Positions 1 to 8,825 of a DNA stretch of 64,000 nucleotides are shown piece after piece. The notes under the pieces are model-generated. The model saw nothing but the letters and a program-made list of their open reading frames with translations. It ran no database searches and was not told where the DNA came from. Position numbers and translations under genes: made by a program. Origin of the DNA: Leptolinea tardivitalis (GTDB lineage: Bacteria; Chloroflexota; Anaerolineae; Anaerolineales; Anaerolineaceae); assembly GCF_001050275.1 (NCBI RefSeq), contig NZ_BBYA01000012.1, forward strand, positions 62,001 to 126,000, written 5' to 3'. Every line of letters starts with the position of its first letter. The stretch's first letter is position 1.

Positions 1-1
1 G

Positions 2-340
2 CAATCCGAGAATCTGGTGACCATTCAGGCGCTGCAGGAGTCACGGATTCTGGAAGCCCGTTATTCAGACATCCAGATGTTAAACGAGCGCTTTCCGGAA
101 TTCCATTTTCTGGCAGAGCGGGGGATGCAGCATCGGTATCAGGCTATATGCGACCGATTGGAAGAAATGTCAACACTGGATGCCCGCGGACGGTACAGCC
201 TGTTTCAATCCACATTTGGAGACCTGGAAGAAAACATCCCGCAATATCTGGTGGCGTCTTATATCGGGGTGACTCCCACCCAGTTAAGCCGCATCCGCAA
301 TTCTCCGGAGAAATCTGTCAAAATGTCTCAACAAATGTAA
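2..340 (+). CDS. Crp/Fnr-family transcriptional regulator, C-terminal part (cut by window edge)
   Basis: The reading frame is open to the left edge of the window, so only about the last 112 residues are visible and the true start lies outside. The visible part has the layout of the end of a cyclic-nucleotide-binding-type regulator: a helical stretch that would follow the sensor barrel, then a C-terminal helix-turn-helix with YIGVTPTQLSRIR, the usual recognition-helix pattern of Crp/Fnr proteins of the type found in anaerobes. The nucleotide-binding domain cannot be judged. A GTG at 17 is in frame but is unlikely to be the start, because coding continues upstream of it. A 55-base gap separates it from the next gene on the same strand, so the two may be co-transcribed. 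Family assignment is fairly secure; the ligand is unknown. Confidence 0.7.
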   Translation, partial: QSENLVTIQALQESRILEARYSDIQMLNERFPEFHFLAERGMQHRYQAICDRLEEMSTLDARGRYSLFQSTFGDLEENIPQYLVASYIGVTPTQLSRIRNSPEKSVKMSQQM

Positions 341-395
341 ATGACAGTTTTTCAACCCTCCCGTATAGTTGGCGAAAAACGTGGAGGGATGAAAT

Positions 396-878
396 ATGTC
401 AGACCAGAAAACCGGTGAAGATGGATTGAAGCAGGCATTGAAGGCAGTGCACGGCATGTATATCGGGCAGCAAATTTCGCTGCTGAATGCCCTGAAGGCA
501 GAATTTGGTCCGCGCGTGGTTGAGGTGGTTCGTCAGGCTGGCAGCCGGGATGTTTGCGCGGTGTATCATGAACTGGCAGAAAAAAGCGGAAAACGTTCCA
601 TAGATGACCTCGTGGATGCATTATGGGAACCATTGAGACAAAAGGGATATGTTTTCACCCGTGAAAACACAGGGACGGGAATTCAGATGCATTGCACAGC
701 CTGTCCATTTGCCGCCATGTATAAAGCGATGGGCGGTACAGAATGGGGATACGCGCTCTATTGTGCGGCCGATGCCGATTTAACGGCGGCGTTTAATCCG
801 CAGATTGGTTTTAAACGTACAAAGACATTAATGGAAGGCAGCGATTGTTGCGATCATTTTTATTTTGACAGGGAATAA
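396..878 (+). CDS. L-2-amino-thiazoline-4-carboxylic acid hydrolase-like protein
   Basis: This 160-residue protein resembles the ATC-hydrolase family (Pfam ATC_hydrolase), named after the Pseudomonas enzyme that opens L-2-amino-thiazoline-4-carboxylate on the way to cysteine. The family is broad, and most members probably do something else. The conserved C-terminal half is visible: a CTACPFA segment near residue 105, then YALYCAADADLTAAFNP, and a final GSDCCDHFYF. The cluster of cysteines and histidines suggests a metal or thiol site. There is no signal peptide, so it should be cytoplasmic. The start at 396 follows GGAGGGATGAAAT, a good ribosome-binding site. It sits just after a Crp/Fnr-type regulator. 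The substrate cannot be told from sequence. Confidence 0.7.
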   Translation: MSDQKTGEDGLKQALKAVHGMYIGQQISLLNALKAEFGPRVVEVVRQAGSRDVCAVYHELAEKSGKRSIDDLVDALWEPLRQKGYVFTRENTGTGIQMHCTACPFAAMYKAMGGTEWGYALYCAADADLTAAFNPQIGFKRTKTLMEGSDCCDHFYFDRE

Positions 879-921
879 GCCATCTCCATTTTGTCGAAAT
901 AGAAGGGAGTGTTTTTCTCAC

Positions 922-1086
922 ACCCTGCGCAGGGTAGAAGCAGGCGGGAGGTTCTCATGGATGGGAACGGGTCAATGATTTCGCCTGCTTCTACCGGAGG
1001 CATGTGAGGGCAGGGGGCCGGTGGAAGCAACCGGAGACGAGGTGCCTTTGATTGAACGAGGTTTCGTCCGGTTGCTTCTGCCCTGC
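922..1086. repeat. Bipartite GGTAGAAGCAGGCGG repeat, copy 1
   Basis: This intergenic element is built from two long hairpins. The first pairs GGTAGAAGCAGGCG with CGCCTGCTTCTACC around a spacer of about 50 bases; the second pairs CCGG(T)GGAAGCAACCGG with CCGGTTGCTTCTGCC around about 35 bases. It opens with the palindrome ACCCTGCGCAGGGT at 922-935. It lies between the convergent ATC-hydrolase-like and FAD oxidoreductase genes. Related copies lie at 15807-15991 (inverted), 22974-23144, 23158-23270 (truncated) and 44721-44774 (one hairpin only). I see no open reading frame in it. Confidence 0.85.
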
Positions 1087-1106
1087 AAGGTGTATTTTGT
1101 TCGGGC

Positions 1107-2588
1107 TTAAACCCGTGTGGTTGTAAAGGTTTTTCCGTCTTCTTTGCAGATTCGTTTGATCATATTGCGACCTGACATGCCCGCCGTGGGTAAACCGCCG
1201 CCCGGTTCAACCCACTGACCGACCATGTAAAAATTCTTCAACCCCGGCAGGGTATGTGCCAGACCACCGGAGATAGATTTATTCATGTTCTTCGTCGTGA
1301 TCCGCCAGCCTTCGAACGATCCCTGCCAGTTGCCGGTATACCGCTCGGTTGTCAGCGGGGTAGCCACGTCCACCATTTCCACGTCTTTCTCAAAGCCGGG
1401 AATGATCTTTTCGATGGTCGAAATGACCGTCAGGGCGGCCTGTTTCTTTTCGGCGTCATATCGTTCGGGATCTTCCGCCAGTTTTTTCCAGTAGTCGTAC
1501 GTGGAGCTAAACATAGACATCACCACCGACTTCCCTTTCGGGGCGAGCGTCGGGTCATACCCATAGTGTTTCACCTGGATGTATGTCTCCTCATTGCCGG
1601 CAATGGTGATGGGTGTTTTCAGTGAATGAATGGCCGTATGAGGCTGGTCTGAGAGGTCGCGGTTCACACCCAGTGTGACCATCACCAGCGGTTCAAAGAT
1701 CTCACTCTTCCTATAATATTCCTGCAATTCGGGTTCAAGGAATTTGCCGTCGAGCATTTTATAAATGGTGTTGAAACCGTCAGCCGCCGAGATGACCCGG
1801 TCTGCTCGGAACTCTTGCCCATCCGTCAGGCGGATGCCTGCAGCCTGACCATCTTCCACCAGAATTTTTTCTACCCGGGCGTTATAAAGAATCTCTCCGC
1901 CCAGGTCTTTATACCGTTTTTCGATGGATTTGGAGAAAGCCAGACTTCCACCAATCGGATAACCGGCATCTTTCTGATTCATCCATCCCAGGGTAAAGAT
2001 GAGCCCCATCATGGGAAAGTCAGGCATATCAAAGAATGTCTGCCAGGCTTCTTTAAGGAAGGGATCCTTCAACTTTGCGGCAAAATCTGCCACAGACATT
2101 TTGCCGAATTTCATATAGATGGTCATCATGGAAATCGTTTTTTTCAGGCTGCCCGGTCCGGAATCTGGTGACATATCCAGCGCGCTCACTTTGCGGATGA
2201 CAGAGCAGAGCTCTTTGATCACCTTTACATCCACCGGCGAAAGCTCGAGCATGTGTTTTTCCAGGCGGTCGATATCGTTATACAGGTGGAATGCCTTGCC
2301 GTCAGAATCGTAAAATGACATGAATTCTTCGTGGTTTACGATTTCAACATCTTTCAATGCACCCAATTCTTCCCACATCACATGGGAACTGGATTTTGGA
2401 TTGGTACCGACCAACCAGTGGATGCACCCATCAATGGTGAATCCTTTGCGTTGCCAGGAGGTGCACAGGCCGCCGGGCAGGGAATGCATTTCAAAAATAC
2501 GGGTTTTATAGCCGTTCATCTGGCCGTAAACGCCGGCCGCCAGTCCTGCGATTCCACCGCCAATAATAATGATCGAATTGTCTGCCAT
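1107..2588 (-). CDS. Phytoene dehydrogenase-like FAD-dependent oxidoreductase
   Basis: The 493-residue protein belongs to the CrtI/retinol-saturase-like group of FAD-dependent amine-oxidase-fold enzymes. An N-terminal Rossmann motif IIIIGGGIAGLAAG (about residues 5-18) binds the FAD adenosine; MPGGLCTSW-like residues (LPGGLCTSWQRKGF) follow at the second conserved block. The C-terminus carries the flavin-proximal motif YMVGQWVEPGGGLPTAGMSGR. Such enzymes desaturate or saturate long polyene or fatty chains; the substrate here is unknown because no carotenoid genes flank it. The frame extends to 2648, but the ATG at 2588 is preceded by AAAGG and begins right at the FAD motif, so I prefer it. 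It is monocistronic and convergent with the upstream gene across a hairpin repeat. Confidence 0.85.
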   Translation of the reverse strand: MADNSIIIIGGGIAGLAAGVYGQMNGYKTRIFEMHSLPGGLCTSWQRKGFTIDGCIHWLVGTNPKSSSHVMWEELGALKDVEIVNHEEFMSFYDSDGKAFHLYNDIDRLEKHMLELSPVDVKVIKELCSVIRKVSALDMSPDSGPGSLKKTISMMTIYMKFGKMSVADFAAKLKDPFLKEAWQTFFDMPDFPMMGLIFTLGWMNQKDAGYPIGGSLAFSKSIEKRYKDLGGEILYNARVEKILVEDGQAAGIRLTDGQEFRADRVISAADGFNTIYKMLDGKFLEPELQEYYRKSEIFEPLVMVTLGVNRDLSDQPHTAIHSLKTPITIAGNEETYIQVKHYGYDPTLAPKGKSVVMSMFSSTYDYWKKLAEDPERYDAEKKQAALTVISTIEKIIPGFEKDVEMVDVATPLTTERYTGNWQGSFEGWRITTKNMNKSISGGLAHTLPGLKNFYMVGQWVEPGGGLPTAGMSGRNMIKRICKEDGKTFTTTRV

Positions 2589-2911
2589 GATTAATCCTTT
2601 ACTCTCAAATTTGTCACGATCTATCCAATGACATGGATAGTATTGCACAAAAAAGAATTAGCTATTGTGCTTTCTGGCAAAGATACGATCAAGTTAGACT
2701 GCGTAATCTAAATATCAGGCAATCATTATTACTACCTATGGAAAGAGTACGTTGGGGGTTAAAACCATACCAGGTCATTATCAAGACGGTTTGTGCAAGA
2801 TGATTTCCTATAGCGGGATGGAGGTGTATAAATCCATCCCGCGGGTCCGTCTTTGGCATTTCCAGTCATGAACAACACTGGCAGAACAACCGGTGCTGTT
2901 GTTCTCTATTT
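2589..2911. other. Intergenic stretch with a perfect hairpin, no gene seen
   Basis: No convincing coding region is present on either strand. A perfect 10-bp inverted repeat (GCGGGATGGA / TCCATCCCGC, loop 10) lies at 2813-2842, and an imperfect GAACAACA/TGTTGTTC inverted repeat lies near 2868-2905. Both are downstream of the minus-strand DinB gene and could act as its terminators, though neither has a clear T-run. The promoter of the FAD oxidoreductase must also lie here. Confidence 0.5.
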
Positions 2912-3370
2912 CTATCCGTTATCTTGACCCTGATCCAATACCTGGTTCAGGTGCATATTCATATGACGCAAATAATCGGTGATGACAAAGTCCAGGGTGA
3001 CCGGCTCGTCGCGGCCGATACCACATAGATTTTGCAGGCATTCTTCCGGCAGCCGTTCCATTACGGCGCACAGATGCCGGTTGGTCATCACCCACATTTC
3101 AATGATCTCGTGCCAGTCTCGTTCGTTGTACCCCTGAATGGCTACCCAGTCATCCTGCCGGTAGGGCGGGAAATCTCTGGCTGCATTGTATGAACCACGC
3201 ACCAGCCGCTGGATGTTATTCATAGCCGAATCGATCAGGTGACCGAGGATTTCCTGTTTTGACCATTCAGAGGGCGCCGGTTTTATCCGGGCGGTTTCAG
3301 GTGGAATAGACAGCAGGCAGGGGCGGGCGAGAGCAACGGTTTGAAGAATCCGGTCGGGGATGGTTGTCAT
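2912..3370 (-). CDS. DinB superfamily protein
   Basis: This 152-residue protein has the size and pattern of the DinB/YfiT four-helix bundle family (DinB_2). Members are metal-binding and include thiol transferases and damage-inducible proteins of unknown role. The metal-ligand histidines characteristic of the fold are visible: the first in ILGHLIDSA (about residue 45) and two in YLRHMNMHLNQV near the C-terminus (about residues 135-140). PAPSEWSKQEILGHLID matches the usual WS(x)xxxxxHL signature of the family. The ATG at 3370 has AAGGA eight bases upstream. There is no export signal. The neighbours give no functional clue. Confidence 0.8.
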   Translation of the reverse strand: MTTIPDRILQTVALARPCLLSIPPETARIKPAPSEWSKQEILGHLIDSAMNNIQRLVRGSYNAARDFPPYRQDDWVAIQGYNERDWHEIIEMWVMTNRHLCAVMERLPEECLQNLCGIGRDEPVTLDFVITDYLRHMNMHLNQVLDQGQDNG

Positions 3371-3592
3371 GGCAGGTATCCTTGAAAGAAATTTTATTAA
3401 GCATACCGCGAAGTGATGAAATTAATGGCTTTTTCCCCTCTTTTTCTCTTCTGCGGGTTCTCAACAGACGAAATAATTATTCAACGCATATTGCGTATAG
3501 TGTAACATCCTCTAAAACGCTAATTCGTTTCAGGGGAGTGAAAACCAGTCTATTTTAACCAGATAGAAACAGATGGTGAAGTGGAAATCCGA

Positions 3593-4648
3593 TCAATAGA
3601 ATCCAATCCGATGATCGGTCTCTTTTTTAATATGAAAAACCGGTTCGTATTCTGGAATTGATTTGCCCCAGGCGGCTACCTGGTTATTGCCGCGTTTCCT
3701 GGCCTGGTAGAGGGCATGATCGCCATTATTAATAAATTCTTCCAACGACCGGACGGAGGGGTCCAAACCGACCACCCCCAGACTGATGGTAACGGGCAGT
3801 GGGACGGAATCGACCTCAAATGGGAAATCGGCGATCCGCAGGCGCAGGCGTTCAGCGAGTGACTGGGCATACCTGAGGGTGGTTTCAGGCAGCAGGATGA
3901 GCAATTCTTCACCACCCATCCGCACCCGGATGTCTGAGTCGCGCAGTTCTTTATTGAAAATCCGTGATATTTCCATCAATACCCGGTCGCCGGTGTGAGC
4001 GCCGTGCATCTTGTTCAGGTTGTTGAAATCATCAATACCCACCAGAATGGCGCTCAGGGGGCGGTTGTAACGTTTTGAGCGCTTAAATTCCGCTTCGGCA
4101 ATTTCAAAGAAATATCTGCGGCTCGAAAGGCCGGTCATACCATCTGCAGATGTGGATTGTTGAAGCAGACGTTCATCTTCCACCAGTTTCTGCCGCGAGC
4201 GGATATTCGAAATCACCACTCCGGTATAAACAGACAACCTGTGCCCGATTTCCAGAATCTCTAGATCGGATGCAGGCACGCCGCCGGTTTGGATGGCCAG
4301 AACACCCATGAGATCGTCTTCGTTGGCAATGGCAAAGACCGGGTTGTCCGTGAGGTCTGATGGACGTTTTCCCGTCAGTATGTCACGGGCTTGCTGGATC
4401 AACACCTGGGAAACCTCCGGCGGCACACGCGGGTTGACAGAAAGGATCAGGTCACCCATCAGGGAAATATAGGTGGTTTTATTCGTCTGGAAGACGGTGG
4501 AAAAAATCTTGTTAATTATCTGTATAGCTTCTGTTTCTGTCTTACAGTGAGCCAATTGAGCCAATGTATCGAATACCTGTGCATAGTATTCAGAAGGTTG
4601 TTTCAATATTAATTTTGAATTATGTCTTGGATTTACTTGTGTTTGCAT
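3593..4648 (-). CDS. Diguanylate cyclase (GAF-like sensor + GGDEF)
   Basis: This 351-residue protein should make cyclic di-GMP from two GTP. The N-terminal 150 residues look like a divergent GAF-type sensory domain, and the C-terminal 170 residues are a GGDEF domain starting near DGMTGLSSRRYFFE. The active-site loop reads GGEEL (residues 245-249), a functional variant of GGDEF. An RDSD inhibitory I-site lies exactly five residues before it, so product feedback inhibition is likely. No transmembrane segments or signal peptide are apparent in the chosen form. The open frame reaches 4861, but the ATG at 4648 has GGAGAG just upstream, and the extra N-terminal residues in the longer form look non-coding. 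It stands alone between long intergenic regions. Confidence 0.88.
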   Translation of the reverse strand: MQTQVNPRHNSKLILKQPSEYYAQVFDTLAQLAHCKTETEAIQIINKIFSTVFQTNKTTYISLMGDLILSVNPRVPPEVSQVLIQQARDILTGKRPSDLTDNPVFAIANEDDLMGVLAIQTGGVPASDLEILEIGHRLSVYTGVVISNIRSRQKLVEDERLLQQSTSADGMTGLSSRRYFFEIAEAEFKRSKRYNRPLSAILVGIDDFNNLNKMHGAHTGDRVLMEISRIFNKELRDSDIRVRMGGEELLILLPETTLRYAQSLAERLRLRIADFPFEVDSVPLPVTISLGVVGLDPSVRSLEEFINNGDHALYQARKRGNNQVAAWGKSIPEYEPVFHIKKETDHRIGFY

Positions 4649-5281
4649 AAGACTCTCCAATCCTGGTGTTTTCTTCCTAATGATAAGGAATTTCAGTCCG
4701 GCACATCCGGCAAAATCGGCATTGGCATCATCTCCAGAGGCCGATACAACCCCTTCTTTCCAATGAGACATTCCTGCAGCATTAAAGAAAAGAAGGCAGC
4801 CCGGATAACTCCGGGGAGGATAAAATTCGGATACCTGTAAGATGAGCGGAAAACCCTGCAAAACCCAATAAACCGGAAAACGGAAACTGTGACTGCCTGC
4901 AATTGACCCAATACGTACTCACGCCCCTGAAAATTCGTGATCGGGTGAATAAAAGATCCCTGGCAGACCATTTTACCGATACCTCCGATAATCGCTGTCG
5001 GGAAAGATTAAGAATTAACTATAGAATAGTGCTTTTTCGGGAAAAAAATATTAAGAAAATGCTTATTTTGCCTCAAAAATGCCAAAAAATGGGACAAAAA
5101 TGTAAGCTGCTACGGGGAATTACAGGTAAGGACTTACAATTTTGAAGCGCATGGATAATCTACTACCCGCGACCGACTGAAAAACAAGCCAATACCTACT
5201 GAAATTGATAAAAATATACCAGATGAGTGCCTTTAACCAACCTGGATTCAAATTTGAGACGACAGAAAAATAGGGATTTTC
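4649..5281. other. Long AT-rich intergenic region, no gene recognised
   Basis: This 633-base stretch lies upstream of the diguanylate cyclase and downstream of the MarR gene. Short open frames exist on both strands, but none has a ribosome-binding site or protein-like composition. The part from about 4990 to 5280 is AT-rich. I looked for a GEMM-type c-di-GMP riboswitch in front of the cyclase and did not see its conserved segments. Confidence 0.4.
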
Positions 5282-5749
5282 TTATGACCGCCCTGCGATT
5301 TCCGTCAACCTCATAAGAATCCGTTCCGCCTCTGCCTGTTCATCCGATGACAGGGTTTCCGCCAGTTCATGCACCCATTTTTCATGGAGTCTGATGCATC
5401 CCTGTACCATTTCTTCCCCCTGCCTGGTCAGATGGACCAACCGGATGCGTCGGTCACCGGGGACTTCGTTGCGGGTGACCAACCCCTGCTGTACCATGCG
5501 TTCCACCATTTGACTGGCACCGGCCGGTGTCATTTGCATCAGATCAGATACACCGCTGACTTCACAGGCTCCGCGGTAATGGATATGCAGCATCAAATTC
5601 ATCTGACCGAAAGACAGGCCGGATGTACGGGTGAACTGATTGATGTCATGCATCCATAACCGGGTAATAATAGCTGTCCAATCCATAATGGCTGATTCAA
5701 TCGAGTTCATATCTTTTTCTAATACACCATTCTCTTGACAGGATTCCAT
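5282..5749 (-). CDS. MarR-family transcriptional regulator
   Basis: A 155-residue winged-helix protein of the MarR family, usually a ligand-responsive repressor of a neighbouring transporter. The family pattern is clear: a helical dimerisation segment, then LSFGQMNLMLHIHYRG, the recognition helix region SDLMQMTPAGASQMVERMVQQGLV (middle of the protein), the wing VPGDRRIRLVHLTRQGEEM, and a C-terminal dimerisation helix. It is divergent from an MFS exporter operon, so that operon is the likely target. A promoter with TTGAAT, a 17-base spacer and TATAAT ends six bases before the ATG at 5749, which would give a leaderless message, so I keep that start. A second ATG at 5707 lacks a good ribosome site. 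Confidence 0.88.
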   Translation of the reverse strand: MESCQENGVLEKDMNSIESAIMDWTAIITRLWMHDINQFTRTSGLSFGQMNLMLHIHYRGACEVSGVSDLMQMTPAGASQMVERMVQQGLVTRNEVPGDRRIRLVHLTRQGEEMVQGCIRLHEKWVHELAETLSSDEQAEAERILMRLTEIAGRS

Positions 5750-5755
5750 AGACAG

Positions 5756-5784
5756 ATTATATATAACATTACTTAACTATTCAA
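5756..5784 (-). promoter_or_regulatory. Promoter of the MarR gene (leaderless type)
   Basis: Read on the minus strand, TTGAAT (5779-5784) and TATAAT (5756-5761) are separated by 17 bases. The -10 box ends six bases before the ATG at 5749, so transcription should start at or very near the start codon. No ribosome-binding site is present, which fits a leaderless message. Confidence 0.65.
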
Positions 5785-5796
5785 GATTGTTAACTA
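5773..5796. promoter_or_regulatory. Putative MarR operator, direct repeat TTAACTA
   Basis: Two copies of TTAACTA lie at 5773-5779 and 5790-5796, start-to-start spacing 17. They overlap the spacer and -35 side of the MarR promoter and sit 25 bases upstream of the divergent MFS gene, so one regulator could control both directions. Assignment as the operator is inferred from position only. Confidence 0.4.
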
Positions 5797-5820
5797 AATT
5801 TGGTCTTTGCAGGTAATGAA

Positions 5821-7110
5821 ATGAAATCGGAACAACAAAAAACATCCAAGATAATTCTGGCGGCATCACTGGTTATTGTAATGCTCGGATTTGGTATTGC
5901 CATCCCTTTGATGCCTTTCTATATCATCCATTTTAAAGCATCGGGAAGCGCACTGGGCTTGATGATGTCGCTCTATTCATTGATGCAATTTCTGTTTGCA
6001 CCTATGTGGGGCCGCCTTTCTGACCGGATCGGCCGCAAACCGGTCATCTTGATCGGTATCGGCGGATATTTTCTGGCCTTCATTCTGCAGGGTCTTTCAC
6101 AAAACCTGTTCGAGTTTACGTTTTCCCGAACTCTGGCGGGAATCCTCTCATCGGCTACACTGCCTACGGCAATGGCTTATGTGGCAGATATCACTCCCCT
6201 GGAAGATCGGTCCAAAGGGGTTGGGCTTATGGGAGCCGCCATGGGAATTGGCATGATTTTCGGTCCCATGCTGGGCGGCCTATTGACCGGACTTGCTCTT
6301 CCGATGCCGGAATGGATTCGTCCATTGTTGCAGGTCACCACCGATGTTTCAACCGGAAAATTGATCAACCTTTCCATTCCTTTTTTTGCCAGTGCGCTGC
6401 TGGCTCTGCTGGCTGTTCCCTTCATTATGGTTTTTCTGCCAGAATCACTACCTCCACAGAATCGAAAACATGAGAAGGTTGACCGGCGTACATCACGGTT
6501 GACTTTGCTTTTTGCCGGCTTGAAAGGACCTTCCGGTTTTTTGCTTGCCCTGGCTTTTCTGTTGGCTTTTGCTCTGGCTAATATGGAATCTGTGTTGGCA
6601 TTGTACGGTGGTCAACATTTTTCCATGGGGCCGTCTGAAATCGGACTGCTCATGGGTGGACTGGGGATCATATCCGTCATCGAGCAGGGCGCGGCCATTG
6701 GACCGCTCACGCGGAAGTTCGGGGAAATCCGAATCATCCAGGGCGGCTTGCTGGTCAGCGTGATCGGTTTTCTCGGTATGGCGCTGCTTAAATTCAAAGC
6801 TGGTCTGGTCATCAGTTCGCTGGTGTTCAATATGGGGAATGTATTACTGGCACCTTCGGTTACATCGCTGGTTTCCAAACGGGCAAAGTCAGGGCAGGGT
6901 GAGGCGATGGGATTGAATAATTCCTTTCAGGCGCTCGGTAGGGGCATTGGACCTTTATGGGCTGGCTTTGCCTATGATCTTTATTCAACACTGTCCTTCT
7001 GGTCTGGAGCCCTGATCCAACTTGTCGCCCTTATTTTGACTTTGAAATTTTTCACCGATTCTTTTTCAGAGCGTATTCCGAACTCTGTTCAGGTTGTTGG
7101 AGAGGATTAG
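5821..7110 (+). CDS. MFS transporter (multidrug-exporter type)
   Basis: This 429-residue integral membrane protein of the major facilitator superfamily has about 12 hydrophobic segments. The loop 2-3 signature is clear: GRLSDRIGRKPVILIG near residue 65. The long central loop after the sixth segment (PPQNRKHEKVDRRTSR) is also typical. The closest general type is the TetA/multidrug antiporter group that exports small molecules with proton exchange; the substrate is unknown. The ATG at 5821 has AGGT just upstream; an in-frame TTG at 5800 is less likely. It is divergent from a MarR regulator and is followed after 15 bases by a short-chain dehydrogenase, so the three form a small regulated unit. 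Confidence 0.85.
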   Translation: MKSEQQKTSKIILAASLVIVMLGFGIAIPLMPFYIIHFKASGSALGLMMSLYSLMQFLFAPMWGRLSDRIGRKPVILIGIGGYFLAFILQGLSQNLFEFTFSRTLAGILSSATLPTAMAYVADITPLEDRSKGVGLMGAAMGIGMIFGPMLGGLLTGLALPMPEWIRPLLQVTTDVSTGKLINLSIPFFASALLALLAVPFIMVFLPESLPPQNRKHEKVDRRTSRLTLLFAGLKGPSGFLLALAFLLAFALANMESVLALYGGQHFSMGPSEIGLLMGGLGIISVIEQGAAIGPLTRKFGEIRIIQGGLLVSVIGFLGMALLKFKAGLVISSLVFNMGNVLLAPSVTSLVSKRAKSGQGEAMGLNNSFQALGRGIGPLWAGFAYDLYSTLSFWSGALIQLVALILTLKFFTDSFSERIPNSVQVVGED

Positions 7111-7125
7111 TAGAAAGGAATTGTC

Positions 7126-7995
7126 ATGGGTAGTCTGGATGGAAAAGTTGCCGTAATCACTGGAAGCACCCGCGGGCTTGGTCTGGCCATTGCCCGGGCG
7201 TATGCCGCCGAAGGAGCATTTGTGTTCATTTCCTCCCGGTCTGCAGACAGCGTTAAACAGACAGTCGAATCGATGAATGCGGAAGGGTGGAAGGCTGCCG
7301 GTCTGGCTGTGGATGTGGCTGACCTTCGCCAGGTGCAATTGTTGGCAGATCGCGCCATTCAAACCTGCGGTCATATTGATATCTGGGTTAATAATGCCGG
7401 TACCACCGGTCCATATGGACCGACAGTTCAGATGGATCCATCTGTCTTTGCGGGTGTAGTTCAGACGAATATCATGGGGACGTATCACGGCTCGATAACG
7501 GCCATGCATATCTTCCGCCGGCAGGGATCGGGCAAGTTGATCAATATGCTGGGGATGGGATATAACAAACCGGCCCCCTGGCAGAACGTGTACGGTTCAA
7601 GTAAGGTGTGGATACGGCATTTCACCAAAGCACTGGCGGAAGAAAACAAAGACTGCCCGGGTGTGGGTGTATTTGCCCTTAACCCAGGGATGGTTCTGAC
7701 CGACCTGCTTATTCATAATGATGTTATTGCCGGTTCGGAAGATCGTTTGAAAGCCTTTCCCACTGTGGTGCGGATGTGGGCGAAACCGGGAGAAGTGCCC
7801 GCTCGCAAGGCGGTCTGGCTGGCATCATCGGCTACTGATGGAAAAACCGGTCTGGAAGCCAATGTCTTTACAACCTCCGTCATGCTGATGGGCTTGTTGC
7901 GGGAAGGCCTGCATAAACTGACTGGAAACAAGGCAGATGATTCCGGCGTCAAGATGAAGTCGGTTGCCCCCTGGAAACCTGGATCGGAGAATTGA
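7126..7995 (+). CDS. Short-chain dehydrogenase/reductase (SDR)
   Basis: A 289-residue classical SDR oxidoreductase. The dinucleotide-binding motif TGSTRGLG is at about residues 12-19, NNAG near residue 87, and the catalytic YGSSK (Tyr-x-x-x-Lys) near residue 152. The proline-glycine segment after it, NPGMVLTDLL, is the usual place where the substrate loop begins. The family interconverts alcohols and ketones with NAD(P)H; the substrate is not evident. It lies 15 bases after the MFS exporter gene and 3 bases before a small membrane protein, so it is surely co-transcribed and possibly MarR-regulated. The ATG at 7126 has AGAAAGGAA upstream. Confidence 0.88.
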   Translation: MGSLDGKVAVITGSTRGLGLAIARAYAAEGAFVFISSRSADSVKQTVESMNAEGWKAAGLAVDVADLRQVQLLADRAIQTCGHIDIWVNNAGTTGPYGPTVQMDPSVFAGVVQTNIMGTYHGSITAMHIFRRQGSGKLINMLGMGYNKPAPWQNVYGSSKVWIRHFTKALAEENKDCPGVGVFALNPGMVLTDLLIHNDVIAGSEDRLKAFPTVVRMWAKPGEVPARKAVWLASSATDGKTGLEANVFTTSVMLMGLLREGLHKLTGNKADDSGVKMKSVAPWKPGSEN

Positions 7996-7998
7996 GAA

Positions 7999-8709
7999 AT
8001 GTCGGAAGAATTACGTACTGTTGTAGAAATTACGTTTAATATTTCATACCTGCTGGTTATCTGGACGCTGGTGGTTTTAATGCTGCAGAAGTTTAATGGT
8101 ACAGAGCGGGCAGACCGGCCCGTGATACAACGCATGATTATCATGTTTGCCCTGCTGGCTCTGGGCGATACCGGTCATGTTGGTTTCCGGGTGATCGCTT
8201 ACCTGCGCGGTGGGCTCGAAGCAAATGCCGGACTGGTGGGTCTGGGTTCGTTGAGCACAGCCATCACAGTGACCTTCTTCTACATGATCCTGGTGGATGT
8301 CTGGCGTATACGGTTCGGGAAGAAAATGGACGCCTTTGGCTGGTCACTGATCGCCGCTGGAGTAATCCGTCTGATTGTTTTGTTCTTTCCACAAAACCAG
8401 TGGGAGGCTCTGGTGCCGCCTTATAACTGGAGCCTGCTCAGGAATGCGTTTCTCGTCTATCAGGGTGTGGGAATCATGTACCTGATCCTGCGGGATGCCC
8501 GCAAAAGCGGTGACAGGTCCTTTGAACGTATTGGCTGGATGATCGCCCTGTCGTATCTTTTCTATACACCGGTAATCCTGTGGTCTGCCCGTGTTCCATT
8601 ACTGGGGATGTTGATGATCCCAAAAACCTGTGCCTATCTGGCGGCGGCTTTTATTGCCTACCGGATGGAAGTGGGGAAGAAGCAGACGGCGAGCCCGATT
8701 TTGTCTTAA
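7999..8709 (+). CDS. Polytopic membrane protein of unknown function
   Basis: This 236-residue protein has about seven hydrophobic segments spread along its length, for example YLLVIWTLVVLMLQ, MFALLALGDTGHVGF and YLFYTPVILWSA. Short charged loops separate them, and the tail is cytoplasmic (YRMEVGKKQTAS). I do not recognise the family. It is the last gene of the MFS-SDR operon, starting 3 bases after the SDR stop, with a GGAG a little upstream. An inverted repeat at 8742-8803 closes the unit. A role linked to the exporter or dehydrogenase is only an inference from position. Confidence 0.75.
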   Translation: MSEELRTVVEITFNISYLLVIWTLVVLMLQKFNGTERADRPVIQRMIIMFALLALGDTGHVGFRVIAYLRGGLEANAGLVGLGSLSTAITVTFFYMILVDVWRIRFGKKMDAFGWSLIAAGVIRLIVLFFPQNQWEALVPPYNWSLLRNAFLVYQGVGIMYLILRDARKSGDRSFERIGWMIALSYLFYTPVILWSARVPLLGMLMIPKTCAYLAAAFIAYRMEVGKKQTASPILS

Positions 8710-8741
8710 TGGCTTAAAGAGATGGAAATAACCCTTCATAG

Positions 8742-8803
8742 GGGCAAAGCATCCGGAATGAGACCTGTCTGAAGAGGTTTACTTTACTCCGGATACTTTG
8801 CCC
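8742..8803. terminator. Inverted repeat between convergent genes, probable bidirectional terminator
   Basis: GGGCAAAGCATCCGGA at 8742-8757 pairs with TCCGGATACTTTGCCC at 8788-8803, 16 bases with one mismatch and a 30-base loop. It separates the membrane-protein gene from the convergent Ig-like gene. There is no strong T-run, so termination efficiency is uncertain. Confidence 0.5.
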
Positions 8804-8825
8804 TTACCTGCCTGTCATATTGTTT

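Noticed and set aside
4649-5281. GEMM-type c-di-GMP riboswitch before the diguanylate cyclase
   Set aside because: The conserved GEMM core segments were not found on the relevant strand.
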